Shown: positions 1-7,499 of the stretch, piece by piece | Layout of the letters: each line of letters starts with the position of its first letter | How positions within the stretch are numbered: position 1 is the stretch's first letter | Assembly: GCF_020037125.1 (NCBI RefSeq) | Contig: NZ_JAIQDG010000012.1 | Span: 1 to 64,000 of the forward strand | Origin: Myxococcus sp. RHSTA-1-4 | GTDB taxonomy: Bacteria; Myxococcota; Myxococcia; Myxococcales; Myxococcaceae | Direction of reading: 5' to 3' | Length of the DNA: 64,000 bases | Translations under genes and position numbers: made by a program | Notes under the pieces: generated by a model | What the model saw: only the letters and a program-made list of their open reading frames with translations | Told to the model about the DNA's origin: nothing | Database searches by the model: none

Positions 1-321
1 CTCACGGCGGCCACGTGCGGCCAGGGCAAGTCATCCTCCGGCCGGGGCACCAGGTCCGCGTCCAGACTCTCCTGCTCCTCCGGGGGCACCGCAGCGCCTT
101 CAGGCCGCTCGCCCGGAGGCAGGGCATAGGCCCCCTCCAGCCGCAGGCCCGTCATGGCCGAGAGAGCCTCTCCCGCCAACTGCGTCACCTCGGGCACCTC
201 GAGGTACTTCACGCAGGCCTCCATGGCCCCCACCCGACCGCTGAAGCCCAGCGCCCAGAGCGCCTGAGCACGCAACTCGGCGGACTCGAGCAAGCCCACC
301 AGCATGGACGCCTCCGTCTCG
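1..321 (-). pseudogene. TIGR02270-family (HEAT-like) protein, internal fragment
   Basis: Read on the minus strand, one open frame runs leftward off the window edge. It translates to a helical, leucine- and alanine-rich stretch with the pattern RAQALWALGFSGR, followed by AGEALSAMTGLRLEGAY and then an acidic, proline-rich linker. This pattern is characteristic of the myxobacterial TIGR02270 family, whose function is unknown and which is built of HEAT-like helical repeats. The frame is cut on its N-terminal side where the IS66 terminal repeat begins near base 322, so no start codon or N-terminal half is present here. The missing half was not found elsewhere in the window. The family call is from the motif pattern alone and is fairly secure; loss of function is inferred from the truncation. 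Confidence 0.6.
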
Positions 322-372
322 TCGTATCCAACCGGTCCTGCCATGCAGTGGCGGTGAACGAGGTGCCGCAGA

Positions 373-756
373 GTGCGCGGCATGATGACGACCAGCCTGG
401 CAGTGACGACGAAGACGGAGCCCGCGTGGTTGGTAGCCGCGCGGCAGCCGCGGTGGACACCGGAGGTGGCCGCGGAGGTGATGCGCGCGTGGAAGGCGGA
501 GGGAGGGACGCAGTCGGCGTTCATGCGCCGGTATGGGTTGCCGCGCGAGCGGCTGCGCTTCTGGACGAAGCGGGGTGAGGAGAAGGCGGAGGCGAAGCGC
601 GCGCCAGGCTTCGTGCCGGTGGAGGTGGCGTCGGCGGCGGTGCGCGAGGAGGCGGTGGTGGAGGTGGGCGGGGTGAGGGTGAGGGTGGACGGCGGCGCCA
701 GTCAGGAGTTGGTAACGCGGGTGCTGTGGGCGGTGAAAGAGGTGCAGGGGTGCTGA
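373..756 (+). CDS. tnpA: IS66-family accessory protein TnpA
   Basis: A protein of up to 127 residues with the usual TnpA layout of IS66 elements. An N-terminal helix-turn-helix-like segment (RAWKAEGGTQSAFMRRYGLP, then RLRFWTKR) is followed by a basic linker and a C-terminal beta-rich part ending in LVTRVLWAVKEVQGC. TnpA helps IS66 transposition together with TnpB and TnpC. It overlaps the start of tnpB by a few bases, as in complete elements. The exact start is uncertain, because the nearby ATG at residue 4 or 5 is equally plausible. The partner genes are truncated or absent, so the protein is probably non-functional here. Confidence 0.75.
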   Translation: MRGMMTTSLAVTTKTEPAWLVAARQPRWTPEVAAEVMRAWKAEGGTQSAFMRRYGLPRERLRFWTKRGEEKAEAKRAPGFVPVEVASAAVREEAVVEVGGVRVRVDGGASQELVTRVLWAVKEVQGC

Positions 757-802
757 GGCTGCCGGAGGGGGTGCGAATCTGGGTGGCGACGGCGCCGTGC
801 GA
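750..802 (+). pseudogene. tnpB: IS66 tnpB, 5' fragment
   Basis: A GTG at 750 starts the sequence LRLPEGVRIWVATAPCD, which is the N-terminus of IS66 TnpB (compare the same sequence in the inverted copy near 5545). Similarity ends after about 17 codons, where unrelated DNA carrying the 3' end of the NERD-helicase gene begins. It marks a deletion or recombination breakpoint. Confidence 0.65.
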
Positions 803-811
803 CAGAAGCCG

Positions 812-3604
812 TCAATCCTCATCCTCGGCGAGACCGTATTTCACGAGGTGGGCCGAATGAATGCGCATCAAGAACCTGGCTCGGTCGTACCCATCTCGTA
901 GACGGTCAGGAATCGGCTCCCAGGGGTTGGAGTCCTCGCCAAGCGTTGCCACAGATTCGAGCTGCTCTCCGCTAGGGAAGTCAACGTAGCACCAGTCGGA
1001 AGAGAGGACGGAGCCCGCCCCGAGAACCGACCCGTCTCGGTCAACTCGCTCGGTGGAGATCATCCTCTTGGATGACGAGACGCTGGAGACTCGAAACCAC
1101 CTTCCTCCAATGCTGACGAACTCGCCGACCCGCACGTTCATGGGCGGGCGATTCTCAAACGCTTCCTCCGCCGCAGTGAGCGCCTCCCAGAAGGTCTTCC
1201 CATCGACCCGCACGTCGTGCTTACTGATCATCGGAACTAGTCCTTCGCTGCCGTACACCGCACCGTCATATGCCTTCGGGTGAAGGCGCTTGAGCTCGGC
1301 GATGAAAGGCGGGAGCACCGAATCCCAGAGGCGGCTGTTAAAAACGTGGACCTTCTTCTCGGGAGCGGTAGCCATTGGTTCGAGCTCCATCGTCTTTGGA
1401 GGCAGCCTCTTCTGGAGATCCGGTAGGTGTCCCGCCGCGCGGGCGACCAGGCAGATCTCCCGGACCTTCGTCCCAAACCTCTCCCACCGGCTCTCGCCCG
1501 CACCCTTCACCCGAAGGAACTCCTCTCGGGAGATCGGAAGTGCGGTGGCGATGGCCAGGAGGGTTGCGTCGTTGAAGATGATGTAGGGCGGGACGTCGAG
1601 GCTTGAGGCCAGCTCACGGCGCCAACTCTTCAGCTCGGACAGCGCCAGCTCGCTGTGGCTGCTGGGGAGGACGTTGGTGACTGGCGCGACGTCACGCTCG
1701 GGGAGCCGGGCGGCGTGCGCGGCGAGGAAGTCGGAGTAGCGGCCGTCGCCGGTGTCGATCACGATGAGGTTGTGGCGGGCGCGGGTGATGGCGGTGTAGA
1801 CGAGCTCGTCCGAGGTGAAGGCTTCCTCGTGAGGTTCCGTGATCTCGCCGAGGATGAGGATGATGGTGTGGCCCTCCCAGCCCTTGAAGGAATGGATGGT
1901 GGAGAGCTTGACGGTGCCGGGGTTCATCCTGAAGTGGTGCTTGCTGGCTCTGCGGATGGTCTGGATGTCGAGCCAGAATTCCTCCGTCGCTTCCCCCAGA
2001 TGCCTGGCGAGTGCGCTGCGCGCTTCGACCGATGCGAGACGGGGGCTCTCTTTCTTGTAGCGATCGGTTTTATTCCCGTGGTGGGCGGCGAGGCGATCTC
2101 GTTCCTCGTTGGTCTCGAACGTGCGCGAGGCCATCTCGCCGGCGTTACGGAAGCCGTCGTAGAGGTCGCGAAGGACGTCGACGAGGGGGGAGACGACGAT
2201 GAGGTCGTTGGGGTGAATTCCGAGCGCAGCTGCCTGCCCCTGGATCAGACCGAAGAGCTCGCCGGCGGTGGCACCGGGGCGGTGGCCGTATGCGATGAAG
2301 GGGGGAGCGTCAAAGAGGTCAGGCTGGACGACGTTGACCTCGTCGTCGATGGCGTACTTGTCGGCGTAGACGGACTTCTGAAAGGCCTGTGCGAGGGCGA
2401 CGAGTTTGGCGTTGAGTCGGAACGAGTCGGTGAGTTCGTTCCAGCGGCCGGGGATGGTGGTGTTGGGGCGGCGCTCCTCGTCTAGCGGCTTGCCGTAGAC
2501 GTTCTGCTTCTCGTCGCCGAAGACCACGAACTCACCGTCCGGGGCGAGGAAGTAGCGCTTGAGAATGCGGAGCCAATTGGTCTCGTAGTCCTGGACCTCG
2601 TCGACAAAGATGGCGGGGTAGCGGGGAGTCCGGTCCTCGACGGACTCGAAGAACTCCACGTCGGAGCAGGTCTCGAGGAACGAGTCGGGATCGACCCTGA
2701 GGTTGAGGTTGTTGGCGGCCGATTTGAAGAACTGGTGGTAGTTGTCGATGTGGAATGCGTCCCAGGAAAAGGAGCGGCGGACCTCACTGATCCGGTCCTT
2801 GATGTAATTGCACAGGGTGATGTTGAAGGTGAGGATGAGAACCTTTTCGTCGGTACGGGCGTGAGCGTGGACGGCGCGTCCGGCCAGGACGTAGGTCTTC
2901 CCGCAACCTGCCACGCCGCGAATCTTCTGCTGAACGCCCGCGCGGCTCTCCACGAGCTCTTTCTGCTTGCCCCGGTAGATAATTGTTTTCCCTTCCTCCT
3001 CGGTGTGTCTGGGGGGCTGGAGGTAGCGACGGAGCGCGCGGTAAGTCGTGCTGTCCCAGGACTTCGAACCTTGGTGGAGATGACAGTCGCGAAGAAGGCT
3101 CCTCCACCGCTTCCTCGTGAGAGAGTCCCTTCCCAAGACATGCGTGTACTGTGGGTTACCACACCGCACGCGCGCGTCAGCCTCCGCGGCGTTGTGGAAG
3201 TAGACCGCCGTCGACACGAGTCTGGCGTTCCCGGAGTTCTCGATCTTCTTCTTCAGGAGCTGCCCGACGTGGAGGTTGAAGAGGTTCCACTTGTACGTCT
3301 CGACCTGGTCGACGGGCGAGCGGATGTGGGTTCCGTCCGAGACCAACTTCCAAGTCTTCGGGTCGACGTCTTTGTACCGAGAGAGGTCCCAGTCCTTGAC
3401 CTCGATAATGAGGACGCCGGCATCGGGGCGGACGAGAACAATGTCCGGGCGGTCTCCGTTGAAAAAGGGCTGGACGTAGAGCTCGTACTCATCGCTGAGC
3501 TCCTCACAGAGGAACGCGACGAGGTGAGCTTCGCCGGGCTCAAGGGGGACCTTGAGCGAGGCGAGCTTCTCCGGGCCAGGGTAGCAGCGGGGCGCGTTGG
3601 TCAT
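812..3604 (-). CDS. NERD nuclease - SF1 (UvrD/Rep-like) helicase - HRDC fusion, candidate defence protein
   Basis: This 930-residue protein has three recognisable parts. Residues about 20-140 look like a NERD domain (nuclease-related, PD-(D/E)XK fold), with D54 and the E68-V-K70 triad in strand context. Residues about 225-640 form an SF1A helicase: Walker A GVAGCGKT (230-237), Walker B FVDEVQD (333-339), motif III GDEKQN, STIHSFKGWEG near 570, and YTAITRARHN near 603. Residues about 650-720 resemble an HRDC nucleic-acid-binding domain. The last 190 residues match nothing I know. A strong GGAGG lies just upstream of the ATG, and the ATG overlaps the stop of an upstream frame as ATGA, so this looks like the second gene of an operon. 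Base composition is visibly less GC-biased than the trp genes. Together with the IS elements on both sides this suggests horizontal transfer. A role in phage or plasmid defence is inference from architecture and context; a repair helicase is the alternative. Confidence 0.75.
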   Translation of the reverse strand: MTNAPRCYPGPEKLASLKVPLEPGEAHLVAFLCEELSDEYELYVQPFFNGDRPDIVLVRPDAGVLIIEVKDWDLSRYKDVDPKTWKLVSDGTHIRSPVDQVETYKWNLFNLHVGQLLKKKIENSGNARLVSTAVYFHNAAEADARVRCGNPQYTHVLGRDSLTRKRWRSLLRDCHLHQGSKSWDSTTYRALRRYLQPPRHTEEEGKTIIYRGKQKELVESRAGVQQKIRGVAGCGKTYVLAGRAVHAHARTDEKVLILTFNITLCNYIKDRISEVRRSFSWDAFHIDNYHQFFKSAANNLNLRVDPDSFLETCSDVEFFESVEDRTPRYPAIFVDEVQDYETNWLRILKRYFLAPDGEFVVFGDEKQNVYGKPLDEERRPNTTIPGRWNELTDSFRLNAKLVALAQAFQKSVYADKYAIDDEVNVVQPDLFDAPPFIAYGHRPGATAGELFGLIQGQAAALGIHPNDLIVVSPLVDVLRDLYDGFRNAGEMASRTFETNEERDRLAAHHGNKTDRYKKESPRLASVEARSALARHLGEATEEFWLDIQTIRRASKHHFRMNPGTVKLSTIHSFKGWEGHTIILILGEITEPHEEAFTSDELVYTAITRARHNLIVIDTGDGRYSDFLAAHAARLPERDVAPVTNVLPSSHSELALSELKSWRRELASSLDVPPYIIFNDATLLAIATALPISREEFLRVKGAGESRWERFGTKVREICLVARAAGHLPDLQKRLPPKTMELEPMATAPEKKVHVFNSRLWDSVLPPFIAELKRLHPKAYDGAVYGSEGLVPMISKHDVRVDGKTFWEALTAAEEAFENRPPMNVRVGEFVSIGGRWFRVSSVSSSKRMISTERVDRDGSVLGAGSVLSSDWCYVDFPSGEQLESVATLGEDSNPWEPIPDRLRDGYDRARFLMRIHSAHLVKYGLAEDED

Positions 3605-3655
3605 GCAGCCTCCGCATCTGCGAGCGATCTCACCTCAGGCTCCTCGTTTCCTCTA
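3601..3655 (-). pseudogene. Tail of a truncated cistron coupled to the NERD helicase
   Basis: On the minus strand a frame ending RGNEEPEVRSLADAEAA stops with a TGA that overlaps the ATG of the NERD helicase as ATGA. Such overlaps mark co-translated operon partners. Upstream this frame runs into the IS630 element, whose left end I place after the TA at 3655-3656, since IS630 elements target TA. Only about 17 codons of the original partner would then remain. The identity of the lost gene cannot be told from this tail. Confidence 0.4.
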
Positions 3656-4768
3656 GTGGAGTGTCCTCGAAGTCCGTCGACATAGTCGCGGAGGATAAAT
3701 AGCTCTCCTGGATGAGGAGACGACCTCCGCGACTCATCCAACTGTCCCAAGAGGATACTGCCCTCTTGGAAGAGTTGGTGCACGACGGCCGCACCGAACA
3801 GCGCGTAGCACGCCGAGCACGCATCCTGCTGGCCATGACCGACCCGGACACCGTCGTGCAGGACCTGGCCGAGCACTTCGGTCTGGACCGAACCAGCATC
3901 TGGAGCCTGTGCCGCCGCTACGAAGCCTGGGGGCCCCTGGCAGTCTGGGATGCCCCTCGCTCTGGCCGCCCACCGCGGCTCTCCCCCCTGCAGCTCGTCG
4001 AAGTTGAGCAACTGGCCTGCTGTGAACCGGCAGGCGTGGGACTCCAGATGACCCACTGGAGTACGCGCTCGCTGGCGCGGGTGGCCCGCGAGTGCGGCAT
4101 CGCGCCTACCTTGGCGCACTCCAAGGTCGCCGTCATCCTCAAGCATGCAGAGTTGCAACCCCACCGCAGCCGTTACTGGAAGACGCCCACGTTGGACGCC
4201 GACTTCCGCAAGAAGGCGGCGGCCGTCCTCTGGTGCTACGAGCGGGCGCAGAACCTCGCCGAGCACGGCGAGGTCGTGCTGTGCGTGGACGAGAAACCCA
4301 ACATCCAGGTTCTTGAGCGCCGCTGTCCCATTCGGTTCGCGCGGCCGGGGCTCATCGAGCGGCGCGAGTTCGAGTACGTGCGCCATGGAACGGTGAACTT
4401 CCTGGCCTCCCTGCTGGTGCATGCGGGCACCATGCGCGGCTGGTGCCTGGAGAAGAACGACGGGGCCTGCCTGCGAGGCGTGCTGCCCCAACTGCTGCAC
4501 CCCTACCGCGAGGCTCGACGCATTCACCTCATCTGGGATGGAGGACCAAGCCATACCGCCCAGGACACCCGTGCGTTCCTTCGCGGCTACCGCAACGTGC
4601 GTCTGCTTGAGACTCCGCCCCATGCCTCCTGGCTCAATCAAGCCGAGTTGCTGCTGCGCGCCTTCGGTGCCCACTACCTGCAGCGCGGCGACTGGAAGAG
4701 CCGCCCCGATTTCGTCGCCCACCTGGAGGCCAGTTGGCCCGAGTATAACCGCCTCTACGCGCACCCCT
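3656..4768 (+). mobile_element. IS630-family element, 3' end missing
   Basis: The element contains one transposase gene and begins somewhere between 3655 and 3711; the exact left end is uncertain because no matching right terminal repeat survives. Its right side is replaced at 4769 by the terminal inverted repeat of the IS66 element, which removes the last codons of the transposase and the right end. The IS66 arrival is therefore later than the IS630 insertion. No TA duplication can be tested because one side is lost. Confidence 0.6.
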
Positions 4769-4845
4769 TCGTATCCGTCCGGTCCTGCCATGTCCTGACA
4801 TGGTGCCGGGAGCAGGGGAGCGTGGCAGGTTGGGGGCGTGAGTGA
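3712..4845 (+). CDS. IS630-family transposase, C-terminus replaced
   Basis: This 377-residue frame has the IS630/Tc1-mariner-type DDE layout. An N-terminal double helix-turn-helix (residues about 10-120, including QDLAEHFGLDRTSIW and WSTRSLARVARECGI) precedes a catalytic domain with D193 (VDEKP), D276 (IWDGGPSH) and E312 (LNQAE). The family usually ends a little after the NRLYAHPF motif. Here that motif is followed at base 4769 by an IS66 terminal repeat, so the last 25 or so residues are unrelated readthrough. The catalytic triad is complete but the element lacks its right end, so it is unlikely to transpose. Confidence 0.8.
   Translation: MRRRPPRLIQLSQEDTALLEELVHDGRTEQRVARRARILLAMTDPDTVVQDLAEHFGLDRTSIWSLCRRYEAWGPLAVWDAPRSGRPPRLSPLQLVEVEQLACCEPAGVGLQMTHWSTRSLARVARECGIAPTLAHSKVAVILKHAELQPHRSRYWKTPTLDADFRKKAAAVLWCYERAQNLAEHGEVVLCVDEKPNIQVLERRCPIRFARPGLIERREFEYVRHGTVNFLASLLVHAGTMRGWCLEKNDGACLRGVLPQLLHPYREARRIHLIWDGGPSHTAQDTRAFLRGYRNVRLLETPPHASWLNQAELLLRAFGAHYLQRGDWKSRPDFVAHLEASWPEYNRLYAHPFVSVRSCHVLTWCREQGSVAGWGRE
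4769..4793 (+). repeat. IS66 terminal inverted repeat, inner end
   Basis: The 25 bases starting TCGTATCCGTCCGGTCCTGC are the exact reverse complement of 5936-5960. This is the junction with the truncated IS630 transposase gene. Confidence 0.85.
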
Positions 4846-4861
4846 CGGCGCGTCGACGAGC

Positions 4862-5330
4862 CTATCGCTGCTGAGCCTGCTGCTGAGCCCACGTCTCGGG
4901 GAGGAGCTCGTCGAGACGGGAGGCCGGGAAGCGGGTGTCGCCGAGCTTGGGCAGCACGTCGCGCAAGGTGGCCCACGGGTCCACGCCCAGCCGGTAGCAG
5001 CTGAGCACGAGGGAGTAGACGTTCGCGGCACGGTGGCCGGCCTCAACGCTGCCCAGGAAGAGCCAGTTCTTCCTGCCCAGGGCAATCATCCGAATCAGCC
5101 GCTCGGCCTCTCCGTTATCCACCGGCACCCGCCCGTCCTCGAGGAAGCGGCCCAGGGGGACGTAGCGGTTTTGCGCGTAGGCAATCGCCTTGCCCAGCGG
5201 CGTTTTCGGAGGCACGTGGGGGGCCCACCGCGCCAGCAGCTCGAAGAGTTCCGCGTAGACGGAGCTCACCGGGCGGCTGCTGCTCGTCTTCCAGCGTGCC
5301 CCTCTCGTCGGCGGCTGTCTCGGGCGTCGT
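4862..5330 (-). pseudogene. tnpC: IS66 transposase tnpC, C-terminal fragment
   Basis: The 135-residue frame 4862-5269 contains the hallmark C-terminal region of IS66 transposases: LARWAPHVPPKTPLGKAIAY, VPVDNGEAERLIRMIALGRK, LFLGSVEAGHRAANVYSLV. A second short frame just upstream (to about 5330) begins MTTPETAADERG and could be the original tnpC start, joined out of frame after a large deletion. Most of the catalytic domain is gone, so it is inactive. Confidence 0.7.
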
Positions 5331-5379
5331 CATGCGCGCCCCATATGCAATGCACCGGGTAGGGCGCGCAACTGAAGAC

Positions 5380-5545
5380 TCAGTGCATGGGCCTGCGCCG
5401 TGCCGCGCACCCGGCCTCCACCAGCGCCAGCAATTCGGCCAGCTGCCGCGCCTCCAGGAGCGCGCTCAACCCGTCGGCTTGCTTGCGCATGTCGCACGGC
5501 GCCGTCGCCACCCAGATTCGCACCCCCTCCGGCAGCCTCAGCACC
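5380..5545 (-). pseudogene. tnpB: IS66 tnpB, shortened
   Basis: The frame starts with a GTG in the end of tnpA and reads LRLPEGVRIWVATAPCDMRK as in IS66 TnpB, then continues for about 35 residues before stopping. Normal TnpB proteins are roughly twice this length and end in a conserved W/Y-rich segment, which is missing. Confidence 0.6.
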
Positions 5546-5909
5546 CCTGCACCTCCTTCACCGCCCACAGCACCCGCGTTACCAACTCCTGACTGGCGCC
5601 GCCGTCCACCCTCACCCTCACCCCGCCCACCTCCACCACCGCCTCCTCGCGCACCGCCGCCGACGCCACCTCCACCGGCACGAAGCCTGGCGCGCGCTTC
5701 GCCTCCGCCTTCTCCTCACCCCGCTTCGTCCAGAAGCGCAGCCGCTCGCGCGGCAACCCATACCGGCGCATGAACGCCGACTGCGTCCCTCCCTCCGCCT
5801 TCCACGCGCGCACCACGTCCGGTGTCCACCGCGGCTGCCGCGCGGCGGCCAACCACGCGGGCTCCGTCTTCGTCGTCACTGCCAGGCTGGTTGTCATCAT
5901 GCCGCGCAC
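5538..5909 (-). CDS. tnpA: IS66-family accessory protein TnpA
   Basis: This 123-residue protein is nearly the same as the TnpA at 373-756. It differs by a four-residue deletion after WTP and a few substitutions, and has the same helix-turn-helix segment and the same C-terminus. It overlaps tnpB. The element has lost most of tnpC, so it has no cognate transposase in this window. Confidence 0.75.
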   Translation of the reverse strand: MRGMMTTSLAVTTKTEPAWLAAARQPRWTPDVVRAWKAEGGTQSAFMRRYGLPRERLRFWTKRGEEKAEAKRAPGFVPVEVASAAVREEAVVEVGGVRVRVDGGASQELVTRVLWAVKEVQGC

Positions 5910-5935
5910 TCTGCGGCGCCTCGTTCATCGCCACC

Positions 5936-5960
5936 ACATGGCAGGACCGGACGGATACGA
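5936..5960 (-). repeat. IS66 terminal inverted repeat, outer end
   Basis: This is an exact reverse complement of 4769-4793, and a version with three mismatches is found at 322-346. The three copies define the ends of the two IS66 remnants. Confidence 0.85.
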
Positions 5961-6049
5961 CGTGGCAGACCCGGTCAAAGGCGAAATACCGTGAGGCAAG
6001 GTCGGCTGCGAGGCTTGCGCTGGGCGGCCGCAATGCGCAGCTACGGTGT

Positions 6050-7297
6050 TCAGCGCCCCAAATCCAACAGCACCGCCTCCGCCGCGCGCCGGCCGGAGCC
6101 CAGGGCCCCATCAATGGACGCATTGTCCCGGTGGTCACCACAGACATACAGACCCGGGGACAGCCGCACCGGGCGGCGCGGAGGCTCCAGCGATTCCGGG
6201 AGCTGCGCGGGCAGTGCGCGGGCAATGACATACGTGCGCAGGTGCCGCCACGCGGACACCGCCGTGCCGAACCATCCCGCCAACTCCTCGCGCACGCGGG
6301 CCTCCACGGCCCCGGCGTCCGGCCACTCCCCCAGCACCGACACGGACACGAGCGACTGTCCCGGGGGCGCGTAGGCCGGAGACACCTCGCTCATCACCGC
6401 CACGTTGTTCACCACGCCCCTCCCCTCCCCGTTCAGCACCAGCCACGGGCCCTGGACGGGCGGCTCCGGCGCGGCGAAGTACAGGCACGTCACCCGGTTC
6501 ATCCGGGGCGCGAGCATCCCGGGCAGCAGCCCCACCGCGCTCAGCGGGTCCGCCGCCACCACCACCGCCTTCGCGCCAATCACCTCGCCGTCCGCCAGCC
6601 GCACGCGGTGGCCCCACACCTCCGACACGGGCGCGCGCCTCCGCAACGTGCCCGAGGGCAGTCCCGCGGCGAGCTGCTCGGGGATGGCGCCCATCCCCCG
6701 CCGCGGCACCACCGTGTCCCCGGTGGCGAACATGCGGAAGACGAACTCCAGGAAGCGGCTCGACGTGGCCAGCTCGCGCTCCAGGAAGATGCCCGCGAAG
6801 AACGGCCGGAGGAACCCCTCCAGCATCCCCTCCGTGAAGCCCAGCTCCTCCAGGTAGCGCGACGAGGCGCGCTGCGGCCGGTGCCACAAATCCTCCAGCT
6901 CGCCGGACACGGAGAGCTGCCGCAGCTCCAGCACCCTCAGCTTGTCCCCGAAGGTGCCCGGCCCGCGAAAGAGGTGCGACAGCGCCACCCCGGGCCGCCT
7001 CAGCGGGTCCGCCACCGTGTGCAACCCGCCGCCTCGCCACACCCTTGCGCCCGGCGTGAACCGGCAAAGGTCAAGTGCCCCGTAGTCCAGCACCCGCCGC
7101 CCCTCCGGGTAGGCGGTCAGGTACACCTGGAAGCCCCGGTCTAGAAGAAACCCCTCATGCGTGTCCGTGCGAACCCGGCCGCCAGGTGCGTCCCCGCCCT
7201 CCAGGAGCAGCACCTTCACCCTCGATGCAGCGAGGGCCCGCGCGCACGCCAGCCCGGCGAGCCCCGCGCCCACCACAATCACATCCGGGTTCGACAC
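6050..7297 (-). CDS. NAD(P)/FAD-dependent amine-oxidase-like oxidoreductase
   Basis: This 415-residue protein has an N-terminal Rossmann dinucleotide motif ([17 protein letters not shown]), then the GG-doublet motif of amine oxidases and phytoene-desaturase-like enzymes ([12 protein letters not shown]). The C-terminal FAD motif [20 protein letters not shown] is typical of the same superfamily. I chose the GTG at 7297, which has GGGAG nine bases upstream and gives the expected start [11 protein letters not shown]. The longer frame upstream reads through the aroF promoter region and is not supported. The substrate cannot be told; carotenoid- or protoporphyrinogen-oxidase-like chemistry is possible but unproven. 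It is divergently placed from aroF, about 200 bases away. Confidence 0.75.
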   Translation of the reverse strand: MSNPDVIVVGAGLAGLACARALAASRVKVLLLEGGDAPGGRVRTDTHEGFLLDRGFQVYLTAYPEGRRVLDYGALDLCRFTPGARVWRGGGLHTVADPLRRPGVALSHLFRGPGTFGDKLRVLELRQLSVSGELEDLWHRPQRASSRYLEELGFTEGMLEGFLRPFFAGIFLERELATSSRFLEFVFRMFATGDTVVPRRGMGAIPEQLAAGLPSGTLRRRAPVSEVWGHRVRLADGEVIGAKAVVVAADPLSAVGLLPGMLAPRMNRVTCLYFAAPEPPVQGPWLVLNGEGRGVVNNVAVMSEVSPAYAPPGQSLVSVSVLGEWPDAGAVEARVREELAGWFGTAVSAWRHLRTYVIARALPAQLPESLEPPRRPVRLSPGLYVCGDHRDNASIDGALGSGRRAAEAVLLDLGR

Positions 7298-7449
7298 GCG
7301 CGTTTGCTCCCACACATCCCACCAGCACCGGAAACCCCGCCACCCTGGCTTGATAAGCCTCCCGGGCACAAGGGAGACTGCCGGGCGGTTCACGGGCAAC
7401 GGACACTTGGTGCTGAACCGAGTCAGCGTGCCCGTTAGCCTGGATACCT

Positions 7450-7471
7450 GGTGCCGGCCTTCCCCGGCACC
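7450..7471 (+). promoter_or_regulatory. Perfect hairpin upstream of aroF
   Basis: An 8-bp perfect stem (GGTGCCGG / CCGGCACC, loop CCTTCC) ends 28 bases before the aroF start codon. No T-run follows, so it is not a standard intrinsic terminator. It could be an operator or part of a leader attenuator for the aroF-trp operon. Function is inference. Confidence 0.35.
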
Positions 7472-7499
7472 TTCACTCGGAGAGAGAGCAGGAACCCCC

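Larger units (their letters stand above)
322..802 (+). mobile_element. IS66-family remnant, left copy
   Basis: This stretch carries the left end of an IS66-type element: a terminal repeat at 322-346, an intact tnpA and the first codons of tnpB. It stops abruptly near base 802, only about ten bases from the stop codon of the NERD-helicase gene. It is a diverged inverted copy of 5520-5960: the terminal repeat matches that copy at 22 of 25 positions, and the two TnpA proteins differ by a short indel and a few substitutions. No right end or tnpC is present, so it cannot move by itself. Confidence 0.75.
4769..5960 (-). mobile_element. IS66-family element with internal deletion, right copy
   Basis: This element has perfect 25-bp terminal inverted repeats at 4769-4793 and 5936-5960. 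Inside, on the minus strand, are an intact tnpA, a shortened tnpB and a 3' fragment of tnpC. A full IS66 element is normally about twice this length, so the middle of the element (most of tnpB and the N-terminal two thirds of tnpC) has been deleted. No 8-bp target duplication is visible on the flanks. It truncates the IS630 transposase on its left. Confidence 0.75.

Noticed and set aside
5400-6374. Plus-strand proline- and histidine-rich frame over the IS66 copy
   Set aside because: It is the reverse strand of tnpA and tnpB and has no features of its own.
7161-7499. Longer N-terminus for aroF
   Set aside because: The extra residues are antisense to the oxidoreductase start and do not match the I-beta enzymes, which begin near MLIVM.
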